Assembly (NCBI GenBank): GCA_947488085.1
Contig: CANKYI010000001.1
Coordinates: forward strand, 1,178,001-1,242,000
Reading direction: 5' to 3'
Length of the DNA stretch: 64,000 bases
From: an uncultured Erythrobacter sp.
GTDB taxonomy: Bacteria; Pseudomonadota; Alphaproteobacteria; Sphingomonadales; Sphingomonadaceae
The notes under the pieces were generated by a model, which was not told where the DNA came from, made no database searches, and saw only the letters and a program-made list of their open reading frames with translations. Shown here piece by piece: positions 1 through 9,835 of the stretch. The position numbers were made by a program, and so were the translations under genes. The number at the start of each line of letters is the position of its first letter. Position 1 is the first letter of the stretch.

Positions 1-510
1 GCAGTGTTTGATGCGGCAGGGTCGCAGCGTGAGGATCGGATTGAGCTTTCGCTGAATGCCGATCCCCGCGTGAAAGGTGATCGCCAACAGCTTGAGCAAG
101 TGGTCCGCAATCTCGTTGATAACGCACTCAAATATGGCGCGGTTGATACGCCAGTCGCGGTCGAGCTGGATTTTGCACGTGATGGAATGGCACGCATTTC
201 GGTTACTGATCAGGGAGAAGGGATAGCCCCTGAACAGTTGCCACATTTGACCCGCCGCTTTTACCGCACTGATCCGGGGCGTAGCCGTGCGTCAGGAGGG
301 ACGGGTCTAGGCCTCGCAATCGTCAAACACATCGTTGAGCGGCATCGCGGACGTCTGAATATTGATAGCGATCTGGGCAAAGGGACGCGAGTCGTAGTCC
401 GATTGCCGCTTGCCGAACCTGATGAAGGCCATGCAGTAAAAGTGCCACAAGCAGCCGACCAAGATGAGAAAAGTGACGACTGGCAAGATGAATCACCGGA
501 TCTGTCTTAG
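1..510 (+). CDS. phoR: Phosphate regulon sensor histidine kinase PhoR, C-terminal part (5' truncated by window)
   Basis: The reading frame is open from the first base, so only the last 169 residues are present. What remains is a complete HATPase_c domain: an N box (NLVDNALKYG), a G1 box (DQGEGIAP), an F box (RFYRTD) and a G2 box (GGTGLGLAIVKHIVERHRG), followed by an acidic tail of about 30 residues. The dimerisation/phospho-acceptor region lies outside the window. Identity as PhoR rather than another kinase is inferred from context: pstCAB, phoU and phoB follow on the same strand. PhoR phosphorylates PhoB when phosphate is scarce and is held off by the Pst transporter and PhoU. Confidence 0.88.
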   Translation, partial: AVFDAAGSQREDRIELSLNADPRVKGDRQQLEQVVRNLVDNALKYGAVDTPVAVELDFARDGMARISVTDQGEGIAPEQLPHLTRRFYRTDPGRSRASGGTGLGLAIVKHIVERHRGRLNIDSDLGKGTRVVVRLPLAEPDEGHAVKVPQAADQDEKSDDWQDESPDLS

Positions 511-640
511 CTATGTCTTATTCTTTCAACATGGGCTGTTGGATTGTGCCCGCACTGGCTTGACCACGGGATAGCAAGAGATCAAGCCGCTTCTCGCCAA
601 CAAGCGAACGCGAGCAAACAGGGGAATACGGGCTTACTAC

Positions 641-2026
641 ATGTCGCCGATTACGCTCATCTTGATTGCCATTGGGCTAGGCCTTGCCGGGTGGCTGGCG
701 GGCCGGGCGAAGGCATGGAGCTTTCAGAAAGCCGATCCCGCCATGCGCCCCGTTGCACGGCCGATCTATCACGCGTGGTATGTTGCCGTATGGGTGTTGC
801 TGCCACTGCTCGCCTTTGTGGCCCTGTGGTCATTCATCGCCCCGCAATTGGTCACTCAAAGTGTGCTCGCGTCGCCGGGTGCAGCCAACCTGCCAACATT
901 CGGGTTTGAGCGCGAAGCTTGGCTTGCCGAAGCGCGCGCAGTAGCGAACGGCAATGCACCGGGCGTCTTTAACGAAGGGGCAGAGGCTCTGGTTGAGCCG
1001 TTTCGTAAGGCGATTTCGCATTACAGCCTGATTGGCTTTGCCCTGACTGTCCTCATCGGATTTGGCGGCGGCGCATTCGCGTTCCTGCGTGTCCGTCCCG
1101 ATTTCCGCGCTCGCACCCGAGTGGAGCGCACAGTGATGATCGTGCTCTTGCTCGCCTCGCTAGTCGCGATCCTGACCACATTTGGCATCGTCGCCAGTCT
1201 TGTGTTTGAGACGGTCCGGTTCTTCGGGATGGTATCTCCTACCGACTTTCTGTTCGGAACGTTCTGGGGCCCGGACCCGATGAGTAATCCTGACAATCCG
1301 GACGAATCGCGTTTCGGCGCAATCCCGCTATTCTGGGGCACTTTGTTTATCGGCGCGATTATCGCGATGATTGTCGCGATCCCGCTGGGTTTGATGAGCG
1401 CGATTTATCTAACGCAATATGCCGACCCCAAACTGCGCCAGTGGGTCAAACCTGCGCTGGAGATCCTCGCGGGCATTCCGACCGTCGTTTATGGCTACTT
1501 CGCGGCACTGACGATCGCTCCTGCCGTCCGTGATCTGGCAGTGTCTGTTGGCATCACCAGCGCATCGAGCGAGAGCGCTTTGGCCGCAGGTGTCGTGATG
1601 GGAGTAATGATTATCCCGTTCGTATCCTCCATGGCCGACGATTCCATGGCCGCTGTGCCCAGCGCGATGCGCGATGGCAGTCTTGCTATGGGCGCCACTC
1701 AGTCGGAGACGATCAAGCGGGTCCTTTTCCCCGCCGCCCTGCCAGGCATTGTCGCTGGGATCATGCTCGCTGTTAGCCGCGCGATTGGTGAGACGATGAT
1801 TGTGGTGATGGCAGCGGGTGCTTCGTCCAACCTGACAGCAAATCCGCTCGATACAATGACCACGGTGACTTATCAGATCGTCGCCATGCTCACTGGCGAA
1901 GGTAGCTTTGACCACCCCGCCACTTTGAGCGCCTTTGCGCTCGGTTTTGTCCTGTTCCTCGTGACGCTGGTGTTGAACATCATTGCTCTGCGCGTCGTTA
2001 AACGGTTCCGTGAAGCTTATGAGTGA
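641..2026 (+). CDS. pstC: Phosphate ABC transporter permease PstC
   Basis: A 461-residue inner-membrane permease of the high-affinity phosphate importer. A short N-terminal helix (residues 1-25) and more helices around 45-70, 130-150 and 165-190 precede the binding-protein-dependent transport domain (about 230-455). That domain carries an EAA-type loop (AMGATQSETIKRVLFPAALPGI). The protein is longer than the roughly 320-residue E. coli PstC because of its extended N-terminal region, which I understand to be common in alphaproteobacteria. The stop overlaps the start of pstA by 8 bases, so translation is probably coupled. The 130 bases between phoR and this gene show no clear terminator, so phoR may lie in the same transcript. 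Confidence 0.95.
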   Translation: MSPITLILIAIGLGLAGWLAGRAKAWSFQKADPAMRPVARPIYHAWYVAVWVLLPLLAFVALWSFIAPQLVTQSVLASPGAANLPTFGFEREAWLAEARAVANGNAPGVFNEGAEALVEPFRKAISHYSLIGFALTVLIGFGGGAFAFLRVRPDFRARTRVERTVMIVLLLASLVAILTTFGIVASLVFETVRFFGMVSPTDFLFGTFWGPDPMSNPDNPDESRFGAIPLFWGTLFIGAIIAMIVAIPLGLMSAIYLTQYADPKLRQWVKPALEILAGIPTVVYGYFAALTIAPAVRDLAVSVGITSASSESALAAGVVMGVMIIPFVSSMADDSMAAVPSAMRDGSLAMGATQSETIKRVLFPAALPGIVAGIMLAVSRAIGETMIVVMAAGASSNLTANPLDTMTTVTYQIVAMLTGEGSFDHPATLSAFALGFVLFLVTLVLNIIALRVVKRFREAYE

Positions 2027-3284
2027 TACCCAGGCAGCATCGGCGGGCGGGCCGACCCGCACCGCGTCCTTCGCCAAGCGGCTAGATCAGCGTTACCGCG
2101 CTGAGCGACGCTTTCGCGCGCTTGGCATGGCCGCAATTATCTTCTCGATTGCTGCATTGATCTTTCTTCTCGGCAGCATGCTTTCAAACGGTATCGGCGG
2201 ATTTCAGCGTGCCGAACTGGCCGTGCCCATCGATTTTCCCGAAAGCGGCGTCACAGGCGACGAAGTCTCACTCACGGCGCCCAGCGCGATCCAGGTCTTG
2301 GAAATGCAGGGCATGTCCGAAGTGGTCGCCTTTTACGCTGAAGAAGCGCTGGGCGAAGAAGGTGCAGCGCAGTTGAGTCGCGACGCATGGCGTGACGTAG
2401 CCGCTGCGTTGCAATCCGATCCATCGCTCATCGACCGATCCGAGACATTCCATCTTCCCGCCTCTTCTGATCTTGCAGCCGGCCTTGATGGCGAAGGCTC
2501 CTCAGAGATGCAGGCACTTGCTCAAAAGCTCGTGGATGAAGGCAAACTTTCAGAGAATTGGGATTTTGGTTTTCTGGGGCGCTCGGATGCGACCAGCCCG
2601 CAACAAGCCGGTATCTGGGGCGCATTGGTTGGCTCGATACTGACAATGCTCATTACATTCTCGCTGGCATTTCCAACGGGGATTTTAGCTGCGCTCTACC
2701 TTGAAGAGTACGCACCAAAAAACCGCTGGACCGACGTGATTGAGGTGTCGATCAACAACCTTGCCGCGGTTCCCTCGATCATCTTTGGCCTGCTAGGCCT
2801 GTTCTTGTTGATCGAGTTCATGCCCAACTTGCGCTCCACTCCCTTGATCGCGGGTATTACTCTGGCTCTGATGACCATGCCCGTAATCGTGATCTCAGGC
2901 CGCAATGCAATCAAGGCAGTACCGCCGTCTATTCGCGATGGCGCACTCGCAGTGGGCGCATCGCCCGTGCAGGTCGTTTTCCATCACGTTTTGCCGCTTG
3001 CCCTGCCTGGAATGCTGACTGGAACCATTATCGGCATGGCGCGCGCTTTGGGAGAGACCGCACCCTTGATCCTGATAGGAATGCGCGCTTTCGTCGCGAC
3101 GCCGCCTGACGCTGTGACTTCGCCTGCAACCGTCTTACCCATGCAAATCTACCTCTGGTCCGATGAAATTGACCGCGGCTTTGTTGAAAGAACAAGCGCA
3201 GCCATTATCGTCCTTTTGGTGTTCCTCCTGCTGATGAACGGCCTCGCCATTTATCTGCGCAACAAGTTTGAGAAAACCTGGTGA
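2019..3284 (+). CDS. pstA: Phosphate ABC transporter permease PstA
   Basis: The second permease of the phosphate importer, 421 residues when started at the ATG overlapping the pstC stop. An upstream in-frame start at 1983 would add 12 residues encoded inside pstC. One N-terminal helix (about 35-60) is followed by a large non-membrane segment (about 65-195). The conserved permease domain then runs to the C terminus and contains an EAA-type loop ([20 protein letters not shown]). The gene lies between pstC and pstB and overlaps both (8 and 4 bases), as expected for a translationally coupled operon. The large extracytoplasmic insert is the main difference from E. coli PstA. Confidence 0.94.
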   Translation: MSDTQAASAGGPTRTASFAKRLDQRYRAERRFRALGMAAIIFSIAALIFLLGSMLSNGIGGFQRAELAVPIDFPESGVTGDEVSLTAPSAIQVLEMQGMSEVVAFYAEEALGEEGAAQLSRDAWRDVAAALQSDPSLIDRSETFHLPASSDLAAGLDGEGSSEMQALAQKLVDEGKLSENWDFGFLGRSDATSPQQAGIWGALVGSILTMLITFSLAFPTGILAALYLEEYAPKNRWTDVIEVSINNLAAVPSIIFGLLGLFLLIEFMPNLRSTPLIAGITLALMTMPVIVISGRNAIKAVPPSIRDGALAVGASPVQVVFHHVLPLALPGMLTGTIIGMARALGETAPLILIGMRAFVATPPDAVTSPATVLPMQIYLWSDEIDRGFVERTSAAIIVLLVFLLLMNGLAIYLRNKFEKTW

Positions 3285-4072
3285 CCTTGATCCACGAAAA
3301 GATCCAGCAGAACAAAACCGCGATGATGGTCGCGCGTGATGTTTCCGTCTATTACGGCGACAAGAAAGCAATCGACGACGTATCGATCGATATCTCGCCT
3401 GAATATGTCACCGCCTTCATCGGGCCATCAGGTTGCGGTAAATCGACATTCTTGCGCTGCTTTAACCGCATGAATGATACGATCCCCGCTGCACGTGTCA
3501 GTGGCTTGATAGAGCTGGAGGGCGAAGACATTCACGGTGATGCGATGGATGTCGTGCAATTGCGTGCACGGGTTGGAATGGTGTTCCAGAAGCCCAATCC
3601 CTTCCCCAAATCGATCTACGAAAACATAGCCTATGGCCCAAGAATTCACGGGCTTGGTGAGAAGAAGGCCGACCTCGACGTTATTGTGGAGCGTTCACTC
3701 ACTCGTGCAGGTCTGTGGGACGAGGTGAAGGACCGGCTCGAGGATTCTGGCACAGCGCTATCCGGTGGACAGCAGCAGCGTCTGTGCATCGCACGCGCTA
3801 TCGCTGTCGATCCCGAAGTGATCTTGATGGACGAGCCCGCATCCGCCCTGGACCCTATCGCTACAGCCAAAATCGAAGAATTGATCGACGAGCTTTCAGG
3901 GCGTTATGCGATCGTGATCGTCACGCACTCGATGCAACAAGCAGCGCGCGTGAGCCAACGCACGGCCTTCTTCCACCTCGGCAAAATGGTTGAATACGGA
4001 CCGACCTCCGACATCTTCACCAACCCAATCGAAGAGCGCACCAAAGACTATATCACAGGGCGGTACGGATAA
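3281..4072 (+). CDS. pstB: Phosphate ABC transporter ATP-binding protein PstB
   Basis: The ATPase of the Pst importer, 263 residues. All ABC motifs are present: Walker A (GPSGCGKST), Q-loop ([10 protein letters not shown]), signature (LSGGQQQRL), Walker B with catalytic glutamate ([13 protein letters not shown]) and the H-loop histidine (VTHSMQQA). It starts at a GTG that overlaps the pstA stop in a GTGA arrangement. The stop shares one base with the phoU start (TAATG). PstB energises phosphate uptake and, with PhoU, relays transporter status to PhoR. Confidence 0.97.
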   Translation: MTLIHEKIQQNKTAMMVARDVSVYYGDKKAIDDVSIDISPEYVTAFIGPSGCGKSTFLRCFNRMNDTIPAARVSGLIELEGEDIHGDAMDVVQLRARVGMVFQKPNPFPKSIYENIAYGPRIHGLGEKKADLDVIVERSLTRAGLWDEVKDRLEDSGTALSGGQQQRLCIARAIAVDPEVILMDEPASALDPIATAKIEELIDELSGRYAIVIVTHSMQQAARVSQRTAFFHLGKMVEYGPTSDIFTNPIEERTKDYITGRYG

Positions 4073-4740
4073 TGGCCGACCATACAGTCAAAGCTTTCGA
4101 TGAAGACATCACCCGGCTGCGCGGTTTGATCGCGGAGATGGGCGGCCTTGCCGAGGTCGCTATTCAAGAAGCGCTCGACGCTATGATCCGCGGTGATGAA
4201 GAGTTAGGCGACAGCGTCGTCGCGCGCGATAAGAAAATCGATGCGCTGGAAACCGAAGTCGACAAGTTAGCGGTGCGCATCATCGCATTGCGCGCCCCGA
4301 TGGCCGACGATTTGCGCGAAGTGATTGCCGCGCTGAAGATCGCTGGCGTGGTTGAGCGGATCGGTGACTACTCAAAAAATATCGCAAAACGGGTCGGTAT
4401 GATTGAAGGGCGCGATCGGTTTGAACCACTTACTCTGCTGCCTGCCATGGGCGAATTGGCGGGCGAGATGGTGCACGATGTCCTCACCGCGTACTCCGCC
4501 CGCGATCCCGGCTTGGCGCGTGAAGTGATCGCGACAGATGCGAAAGTTGACGCGTTCTACAACAGCATTTTCCGCAATCTTGTGAGCCACATGGTTGAAA
4601 ACCCTGCGACCATTTCCAGCGCTGCTCAATTGCTGTTTGTGGCCCGAAACCTTGAGCGGATTGGCGACCATGCGACCAATGTTGCTGAAATGGTTCACTT
4701 TGCCGCGACTGGCACCTATCCCCCCGAAGAGGAACGGTAA
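4072..4740 (+). CDS. phoU: Phosphate signalling protein PhoU
   Basis: A 222-residue all-helical cytoplasmic protein made of two PhoU repeats. Each repeat has a metal-binding type E/D-xxxD motif: DKKIDALETEVDKL near residue 50 and TDAKVDAFYNSIFRNL near residue 160. Each also has the ERIGDYSKNIAK / ERIGDHATNVAE signature. PhoU connects the Pst transporter to PhoR and lowers Pho output when phosphate is plentiful. It directly follows pstB (one-base overlap). After its stop there are about 130 bases before phoB. Confidence 0.96.
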   Translation: MADHTVKAFDEDITRLRGLIAEMGGLAEVAIQEALDAMIRGDEELGDSVVARDKKIDALETEVDKLAVRIIALRAPMADDLREVIAALKIAGVVERIGDYSKNIAKRVGMIEGRDRFEPLTLLPAMGELAGEMVHDVLTAYSARDPGLAREVIATDAKVDAFYNSIFRNLVSHMVENPATISSAAQLLFVARNLERIGDHATNVAEMVHFAATGTYPPEEER

Positions 4741-4869
4741 GCCGCTGTATTGACTGCATGTGGAAAACTAGGGGCGGTGAGTTTCATGAAATTGTAGCCA
4801 AAGTGAAACATCGTCATAGCTGACCGTTCGTCACTATTTTGCTAGAACGGGTCGCGAGGAGACAGTACA

Positions 4870-5559
4870 ATGTCCGCCGCCAAATTGCTGTTGGTCGAAG
4901 ATGATCAGGCGCTTTCCGAATTGCTCGAATATCGCTTTCAAAACGAAGGCTATAACGTCCGCTGCACCGGCGATGGCGATGAAGCTTTGGTTTTGGCGAG
5001 CGAGGATGTGCCCGATCTCATCATCCTGGATTGGATGATTGAGGGGACCAGCGGGATTGAGGTGTGCCGCCGCCTGCGCCGCGACAAAGAAACAGCGCAT
5101 GTGCCGATCATCATGCTCACCGCGAGAGAAGCTGAAGACGACAGAGTGCGCGGGCTTGAAACAGGCGCGGACGATTATCTGACCAAACCGTTTAGCCCTC
5201 GCGAATTGCTGGCCCGCGTCGCGGCGGTGATGCGCCGTATTCGCCCTGCGCTTGCTGGGGAAACGATTGAGGTCGGCGATATCAAGCTTGATCCAGTGGC
5301 ACACAAGGTTCAGCGGCGCGGGCGCTCGCTTCAGCTAGGCCCGACCGAATACCGGCTGCTAAAGTTTTTTATGGAAAGTCCCGGACGTGTTTTTAGCCGC
5401 GGGCAATTGCTTGATGGCGTATGGGGAACGGGTTCTGATATCGAGTTACGGACGGTCGATGTGCACATCCGCCGACTGCGCAAAGCTATAGGGATTGAAG
5501 GGGTCAAAGACCCAATCCGAACAGTACGCTCCGCAGGCTATGCCTTAGAGGCCGCATAA
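4870..5559 (+). CDS. phoB: Phosphate regulon response regulator PhoB
   Basis: A 229-residue OmpR-family response regulator. The receiver domain (1-120) has the acidic pair EDD at 10-12, the phospho-acceptor Asp54 (IILDWM) and the conserved Lys in YLTKPFSPREL. The C-terminal winged helix (about 130-229) ends with the RTVRSAGYALE motif typical of PhoB. A ribosome site (GAGGAGA) lies just before the ATG. It is separated from phoU by 129 bases, so it may have its own promoter as well as read-through. It converges on the extensin-like gene with only five bases between them. PhoB activates pst and other phosphate-starvation genes. Confidence 0.95.
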   Translation: MSAAKLLLVEDDQALSELLEYRFQNEGYNVRCTGDGDEALVLASEDVPDLIILDWMIEGTSGIEVCRRLRRDKETAHVPIIMLTAREAEDDRVRGLETGADDYLTKPFSPRELLARVAAVMRRIRPALAGETIEVGDIKLDPVAHKVQRRGRSLQLGPTEYRLLKFFMESPGRVFSRGQLLDGVWGTGSDIELRTVDVHIRRLRKAIGIEGVKDPIRTVRSAGYALEAA

Positions 5560-5564
5560 GGGCT

Positions 5565-6296
5565 TTACCGGCACACGCCGACCCAGCGCGAGCTTTGATC
5601 GAGATGAAAGTGGTCTGCGTGGGCAGCATTGAAATCCGGTGAGAGCACGGTCGCGAACACACCGCATGCGTCATCGCGAATGGCGCGCAGAAAGCCGGCG
5701 CGATCAGCGTCGCCGTCCCAATCATCAAGGACGGTGATCCGTCTTCCATCGGCTAATTCAAAAGCGGAGATGTCAATCGCATTGGCGGTCGCATGCTCAC
5801 TCCACCCACCACCAGAGCCACTACCTCGCATCCTGCGGCAATTAAACGCTCCCATATGTTCGATCCGCACGACCTCTCCGCCCAGGTACTCAAGGGCTGC
5901 CTGATCGACGCTTTTGGTGCGCCATAGCTCTAGAGCTGTTGCGACAGGGCAAGTAAGCGTTGGGGTACCGGGAGCCAAAGGGAATGCTTCAAGTTGCGTG
6001 CGGTCAGGACGTGCACAAGCTCCCTCTCCAGTCGCGGGCAGCACCGCATAAGCAACCTCGCTATGGTCCAGCACCGCACGACATTCCTGCGTGTCTGACT
6101 TCAATGCAATTAACTTTCTGGCGGTTGCCCATCCTATTGGATCGCGCAAATCGAGCGGGGCAAAGGGGTTGTGTTGAGGGTGCGTGTTGAGCCAGTTCCA
6201 CCCTGCAATCCCTGCAATGCCAATAACGGTAAGCAACAGCATGTGCCGTATTGTGCGCCCTGCCCTCTTTCGCTTCTTGCCTGACTTACGAGCCAT
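5565..6296 (-). CDS. Extensin-like C-terminal domain protein (membrane-anchored)
   Basis: A 243-residue protein with a basic N terminus and one transmembrane helix (about 18-36), then an extensin-like C-terminal domain (about 70-243). The domain shows conserved cysteines and the GGWSEHATANAIDIS and HADHFHLDQ segments. These resemble the metal-ligand pattern of D-Ala-D-Ala-peptidase-like folds, which suggests a cell-wall role in the periplasm. That is inference, because the family's biochemistry is poorly known. It lies 17 bases downstream of dnaE2 on the same strand and could be transcribed with the SOS operon, though nothing else ties it to DNA repair. Confidence 0.82.
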   Translation of the reverse strand: MARKSGKKRKRAGRTIRHMLLLTVIGIAGIAGWNWLNTHPQHNPFAPLDLRDPIGWATARKLIALKSDTQECRAVLDHSEVAYAVLPATGEGACARPDRTQLEAFPLAPGTPTLTCPVATALELWRTKSVDQAALEYLGGEVVRIEHMGAFNCRRMRGSGSGGGWSEHATANAIDISAFELADGRRITVLDDWDGDADRAGFLRAIRDDACGVFATVLSPDFNAAHADHFHLDQSSRWVGVCR

Positions 6297-6313
6297 TTTC
6301 CCTCTTTAGTGTA

Positions 6314-9300
6314 TTAATGGAAATCGCGTGATTTTGGAATGATCCGATGATTGCGCGGATGCCCTCTTGGGCCCGGTAGCGAATCGATCAAATCGCGTTC
6401 CTTAACAAGCGGCGTCTTACGCCCAATCAACGGCGAATTAACATGATCCGCACGCGCGACAGGGGAATTGAGCATATCATCGGATAGGGCATAAAGTTGA
6501 TCGCTCGCATCATCCATATGCTGAGCGATGACATGGATCACCTCGTCATCATACTCGACCCGGCCACGCACTTCCATCAACCGCGCGCCCATCACTACGC
6601 GGCGCTGTTTCTCTTTCAGATCAGGCCACACTACAAGGTTCACGACCCCCGTTTCATCCTCCAACGTGATAAAGCACACACCCTTGGCACTGCCTGGCCG
6701 TTGCCGGATCAACACTACACCTGCAACCTGGACCATGCTTCGATATTTGCGGTCTCTGAGATCGCATGCACGCACAAAGCCCCGCTCTGCCAAAGATGGG
6801 CGCAAAAACGCCAGCGGATGCGCTTTGAGAGACAGGCGTGTAGTCTGATAATCCGCCACAACCTCTTCTGACATCGACATACAAGGGAGTTGTGTGAGCG
6901 CGCGTTCGGCACCTTCATCACGCTGCGCCGCAGCTTTAAACAACGGTAAATCTGGCGCCGCAATTAAGCTGCGCGCATCCCAAAGCGCTTGGCGGCGCGG
7001 AAGGTTCATTGAGGTAAAACAATCCGCACTCGCTAGAAGCTCAATATGCGACGGCGAAAGCCCAGCACGCTCGTGCAGTTCTGCAACATCGCGATAAAGG
7101 CCCTCTTCCTCTCGGGCAGCAATCAAGTCCGCTGCGACATGTTCAGGCAGACCATCAATCTGCCTCAGGCCAAGCCGCAGCGCGATATGCCGGTCCATCC
7201 GACCTTCCTGTGTTCCGCCAGCCTCTCCGACCTGCTCCAATGTACAATCCCACGCGCTGCCATTCACATCAGCGGGCAGTACCACGACCCCATGCTCGCG
7301 CGCATCGCGCACGATCTGCGCTGGGGCATAAAACCCCATCGGCTGTGAGTTTAAAAGCGCTGCTGCGAATGCTGCCGGGAAATGGCATTTGAGCCAGCTT
7401 GAAACATAAACAAGATGGGCGAAACTCGCCGCATGGCTTTCGGGAAAACCATATTCGCCAAAACCCTTGATCTGGTTGAAGCATCGTTGCGCGAATTCTG
7501 CATCATAACCGCGTTCAACCATGCGCCCGACCATCATATCTTCCAGTTCATGCACCATCCCGCGGCTGCGGAAAGTTGCCATCGCTTTGCGCAATTGATT
7601 GGCCTCGGTTGATGAAAATTTCGCCGCATCAAGGGCAATCTTCATCGCCTGCTCTTGAAAAATCGGCACACCAAGCGTGCGCGCAAGGATCAATGACAGC
7701 TCATCAGGTGGACCATGAGCACTACTCGGTGCAGGGATCTGGACCGGCTCTGCACCCCGGCGACGTTTCAGATAGGGGTGCACCATATCACCCTGAATTG
7801 GGCCAGGTCGGACAATTGCGACTTGGATCACAAGGTCATAAAATTCACGTGGGCGCAGGCGCGGCAACATGTTCATCTGCGCGCGGCTTTCCACCTGAAA
7901 CACGCCTAGCGAGTCCCCTTTGCGAAGCATCGCGTAGGTTTCTGGATCTTCGCGTGGAACTGTCGCCAGCGTCAGCGCACGATCATGGTGTTCCTCCAAC
8001 AGGTCGAGGCACTTTTTGATACAGGTCAACATGCCCAGTGCCAACACATCGACTTTCAGGATGCCGAGCGCCTCAATATCGTCCTTGTCCCACTCGATAA
8101 AAGAGCGATCCGGCATCGCGCCATTGCCAATCGGAACTGTCTCAGTCAGCGCGTCTTGCGTCAGGATAAAGCCGCCCACATGCTGTGACAGGTGGCGCGG
8201 CATTCCGATCATTTGCTCGGTTAGTTTAAGAACACGGCGCAGATGCGGATCGGACAGGTCCATGCCGATATCCTCGACATGTGCCTCCCCGATAGAGCGG
8301 CCCATTCCGCCCCAGACCGTGCGCGCGAGCGAACTGGTAACATCCTCGGATAGCCCCATCACCTTGCCGACCTCGCGGATCGCCATGCGCGGGCGATAAT
8401 GGATGACGGTTGCGGTCAGCCCGGCCCGGTGACGGCCATATTTGGTATAAATATACTGGATTACCTCCTCACGCCGCTCATGTTCGAAGTCGACATCAAT
8501 ATCTGGCGGTTCCTTGCGGTCTTCCGATATGAAACGATCAAACAGCAGCGCGTGTTTGGCCGGATCGACCGAAGTTATGCCCAAACAATAACACACCGCA
8601 GAATTCGCCGCCGAACCGCGTCCTTGGCACAGGATAGGCGGCTCAACCTCGTTACGGGCGTAATCGACGATATCTTTGATAGTCAGGAAATAACGCGCCA
8701 ATTCCATCTTGCTGATCAACGCCAATTCGCTCTTCAGAGTCGCGCGAACATAGTCCGGCACGCCATGCGGATAGCGCCATTCCGCACCTTTCCAGGTCTC
8801 ACTTTGGAGATATTGCTGCGGCCCCATCCCGTCAGGATAGATTTCTTCTGGATATTCATAACGCAGCTCATCGAGGCTGAATTCGCACGCATCGGCAACC
8901 TTGCGAGCAGCAGTGATTGCATGCGGCCAACGCGCGAACAGGCGCTGTATTTGCTGAGGTGATTTGAGATGGCGCTCGGCATTAGCGTTGAGCAGATATC
9001 CAGCCTCGGCGACTGTCGTTTTGTTCGCAATCGCTGTCATTACGTCTTGTAAGGGGCGACGCTCTGGCGAGTGGTAATGCACGTCATTGGTGGCCAGCAG
9101 GGTGAGGTCGTTCTCGCGAGCAAGCGCATCGAGCCGCTCAATCCGAGCAATATCGTCGCCGCGATAGAGATAGCTCGCTGCTAGGTGATGCAGCGTGGGG
9201 AGTTTGCGGCTGAGATAGGGAAGGATATCAATGAAAGAGGCCGCCATCTCGTCACCATGACGAAAGCCGGGATCACCTTCCGCAAGCGGTCCCGGATCAA

Positions 9301-9835
9301 GTTTGGAACGATGCAGGGGAACAACATTACTCGGCGCCCGGATTGCAAACTTTGTCTTTATATCCTCCGGTGGGACCAAAATAAGCTGCACACCCTCGGA
9401 ATGCTCAGCGAGCATAGCGAGATCTATCTCGCACGCGCCCTTTTCCTGCCACTCTCCGCTTAGGGTCTGCATCCGTCCGGCGCTGATCAGGCGGCATATT
9501 CGGCCATAGGCCGCACGGTCTTTCGGGTAGGCAAGGAAGTTTAGTCCCTCAACCGTCTCGATCCGTGTGCCGATTACCGGGCGAAGTTTGAGTTTTTTTG
9601 CTTCGGTATGGATGCGCACCACACCAGCAAGTGAATTCGTATCGGCAATCCCGATGGCGTCATAGCCAAGCGCATGCGCCGTCATCACAAGGTCAACCGC
9701 ATCAGAGGCCCCACGCAAAAAGCTGAAGCAACTGACCAGACCAAGTTCAACAAAGGGCGCGCGCGGTGGCGGTTCGATCAGGTCCGGATCAACCGCCAGC
9801 GTGCGTTTATCAGGGGTAAGCGGTGCGTCGGGCAT
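6314..9835 (-). CDS. dnaE2: Error-prone DNA polymerase III alpha subunit DnaE2 (ImuC)
   Basis: A 1173-residue C-family polymerase of the DnaE2 type. It has an N-terminal PHP domain (about 28-260), the palm with GRGSAANS (405-412) and the catalytic acidic motif DIDVDF (445-450), then fingers, tandem HhH and an OB-fold region near the C terminus. It lacks the tau-binding C-terminal domain of replicative DnaE1. DnaE2 works with ImuA and ImuB in damage-induced mutagenesis and translesion synthesis. Its ATG follows immediately on the stop of the UdgX-fusion gene with no spacer, so the two are translationally coupled. In many alphaproteobacteria dnaE2 directly follows imuA-imuB. Here it is behind the radical SAM/UdgX pair instead, about 4 kb from imuB. 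Confidence 0.96.
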   Translation of the reverse strand: MPDAPLTPDKRTLAVDPDLIEPPPRAPFVELGLVSCFSFLRGASDAVDLVMTAHALGYDAIGIADTNSLAGVVRIHTEAKKLKLRPVIGTRIETVEGLNFLAYPKDRAAYGRICRLISAGRMQTLSGEWQEKGACEIDLAMLAEHSEGVQLILVPPEDIKTKFAIRAPSNVVPLHRSKLDPGPLAEGDPGFRHGDEMAASFIDILPYLSRKLPTLHHLAASYLYRGDDIARIERLDALARENDLTLLATNDVHYHSPERRPLQDVMTAIANKTTVAEAGYLLNANAERHLKSPQQIQRLFARWPHAITAARKVADACEFSLDELRYEYPEEIYPDGMGPQQYLQSETWKGAEWRYPHGVPDYVRATLKSELALISKMELARYFLTIKDIVDYARNEVEPPILCQGRGSAANSAVCYCLGITSVDPAKHALLFDRFISEDRKEPPDIDVDFEHERREEVIQYIYTKYGRHRAGLTATVIHYRPRMAIREVGKVMGLSEDVTSSLARTVWGGMGRSIGEAHVEDIGMDLSDPHLRRVLKLTEQMIGMPRHLSQHVGGFILTQDALTETVPIGNGAMPDRSFIEWDKDDIEALGILKVDVLALGMLTCIKKCLDLLEEHHDRALTLATVPREDPETYAMLRKGDSLGVFQVESRAQMNMLPRLRPREFYDLVIQVAIVRPGPIQGDMVHPYLKRRRGAEPVQIPAPSSAHGPPDELSLILARTLGVPIFQEQAMKIALDAAKFSSTEANQLRKAMATFRSRGMVHELEDMMVGRMVERGYDAEFAQRCFNQIKGFGEYGFPESHAASFAHLVYVSSWLKCHFPAAFAAALLNSQPMGFYAPAQIVRDAREHGVVVLPADVNGSAWDCTLEQVGEAGGTQEGRMDRHIALRLGLRQIDGLPEHVAADLIAAREEEGLYRDVAELHERAGLSPSHIELLASADCFTSMNLPRRQALWDARSLIAAPDLPLFKAAAQRDEGAERALTQLPCMSMSEEVVADYQTTRLSLKAHPLAFLRPSLAERGFVRACDLRDRKYRSMVQVAGVVLIRQRPGSAKGVCFITLEDETGVVNLVVWPDLKEKQRRVVMGARLMEVRGRVEYDDEVIHVIAQHMDDASDQLYALSDDMLNSPVARADHVNSPLIGRKTPLVKERDLIDSLPGPRGHPRNHRIIPKSRDFH

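Noticed and set aside
4741..4869. Possible Pho box upstream of phoB (TTTCATGAAATTGTAG region, and two CGTCA copies at 4812 and 4829)
   Set aside because: The first matches the tandem CTGTCAT pattern weakly, and the second pair has a spacing of 17 rather than 11 bases.
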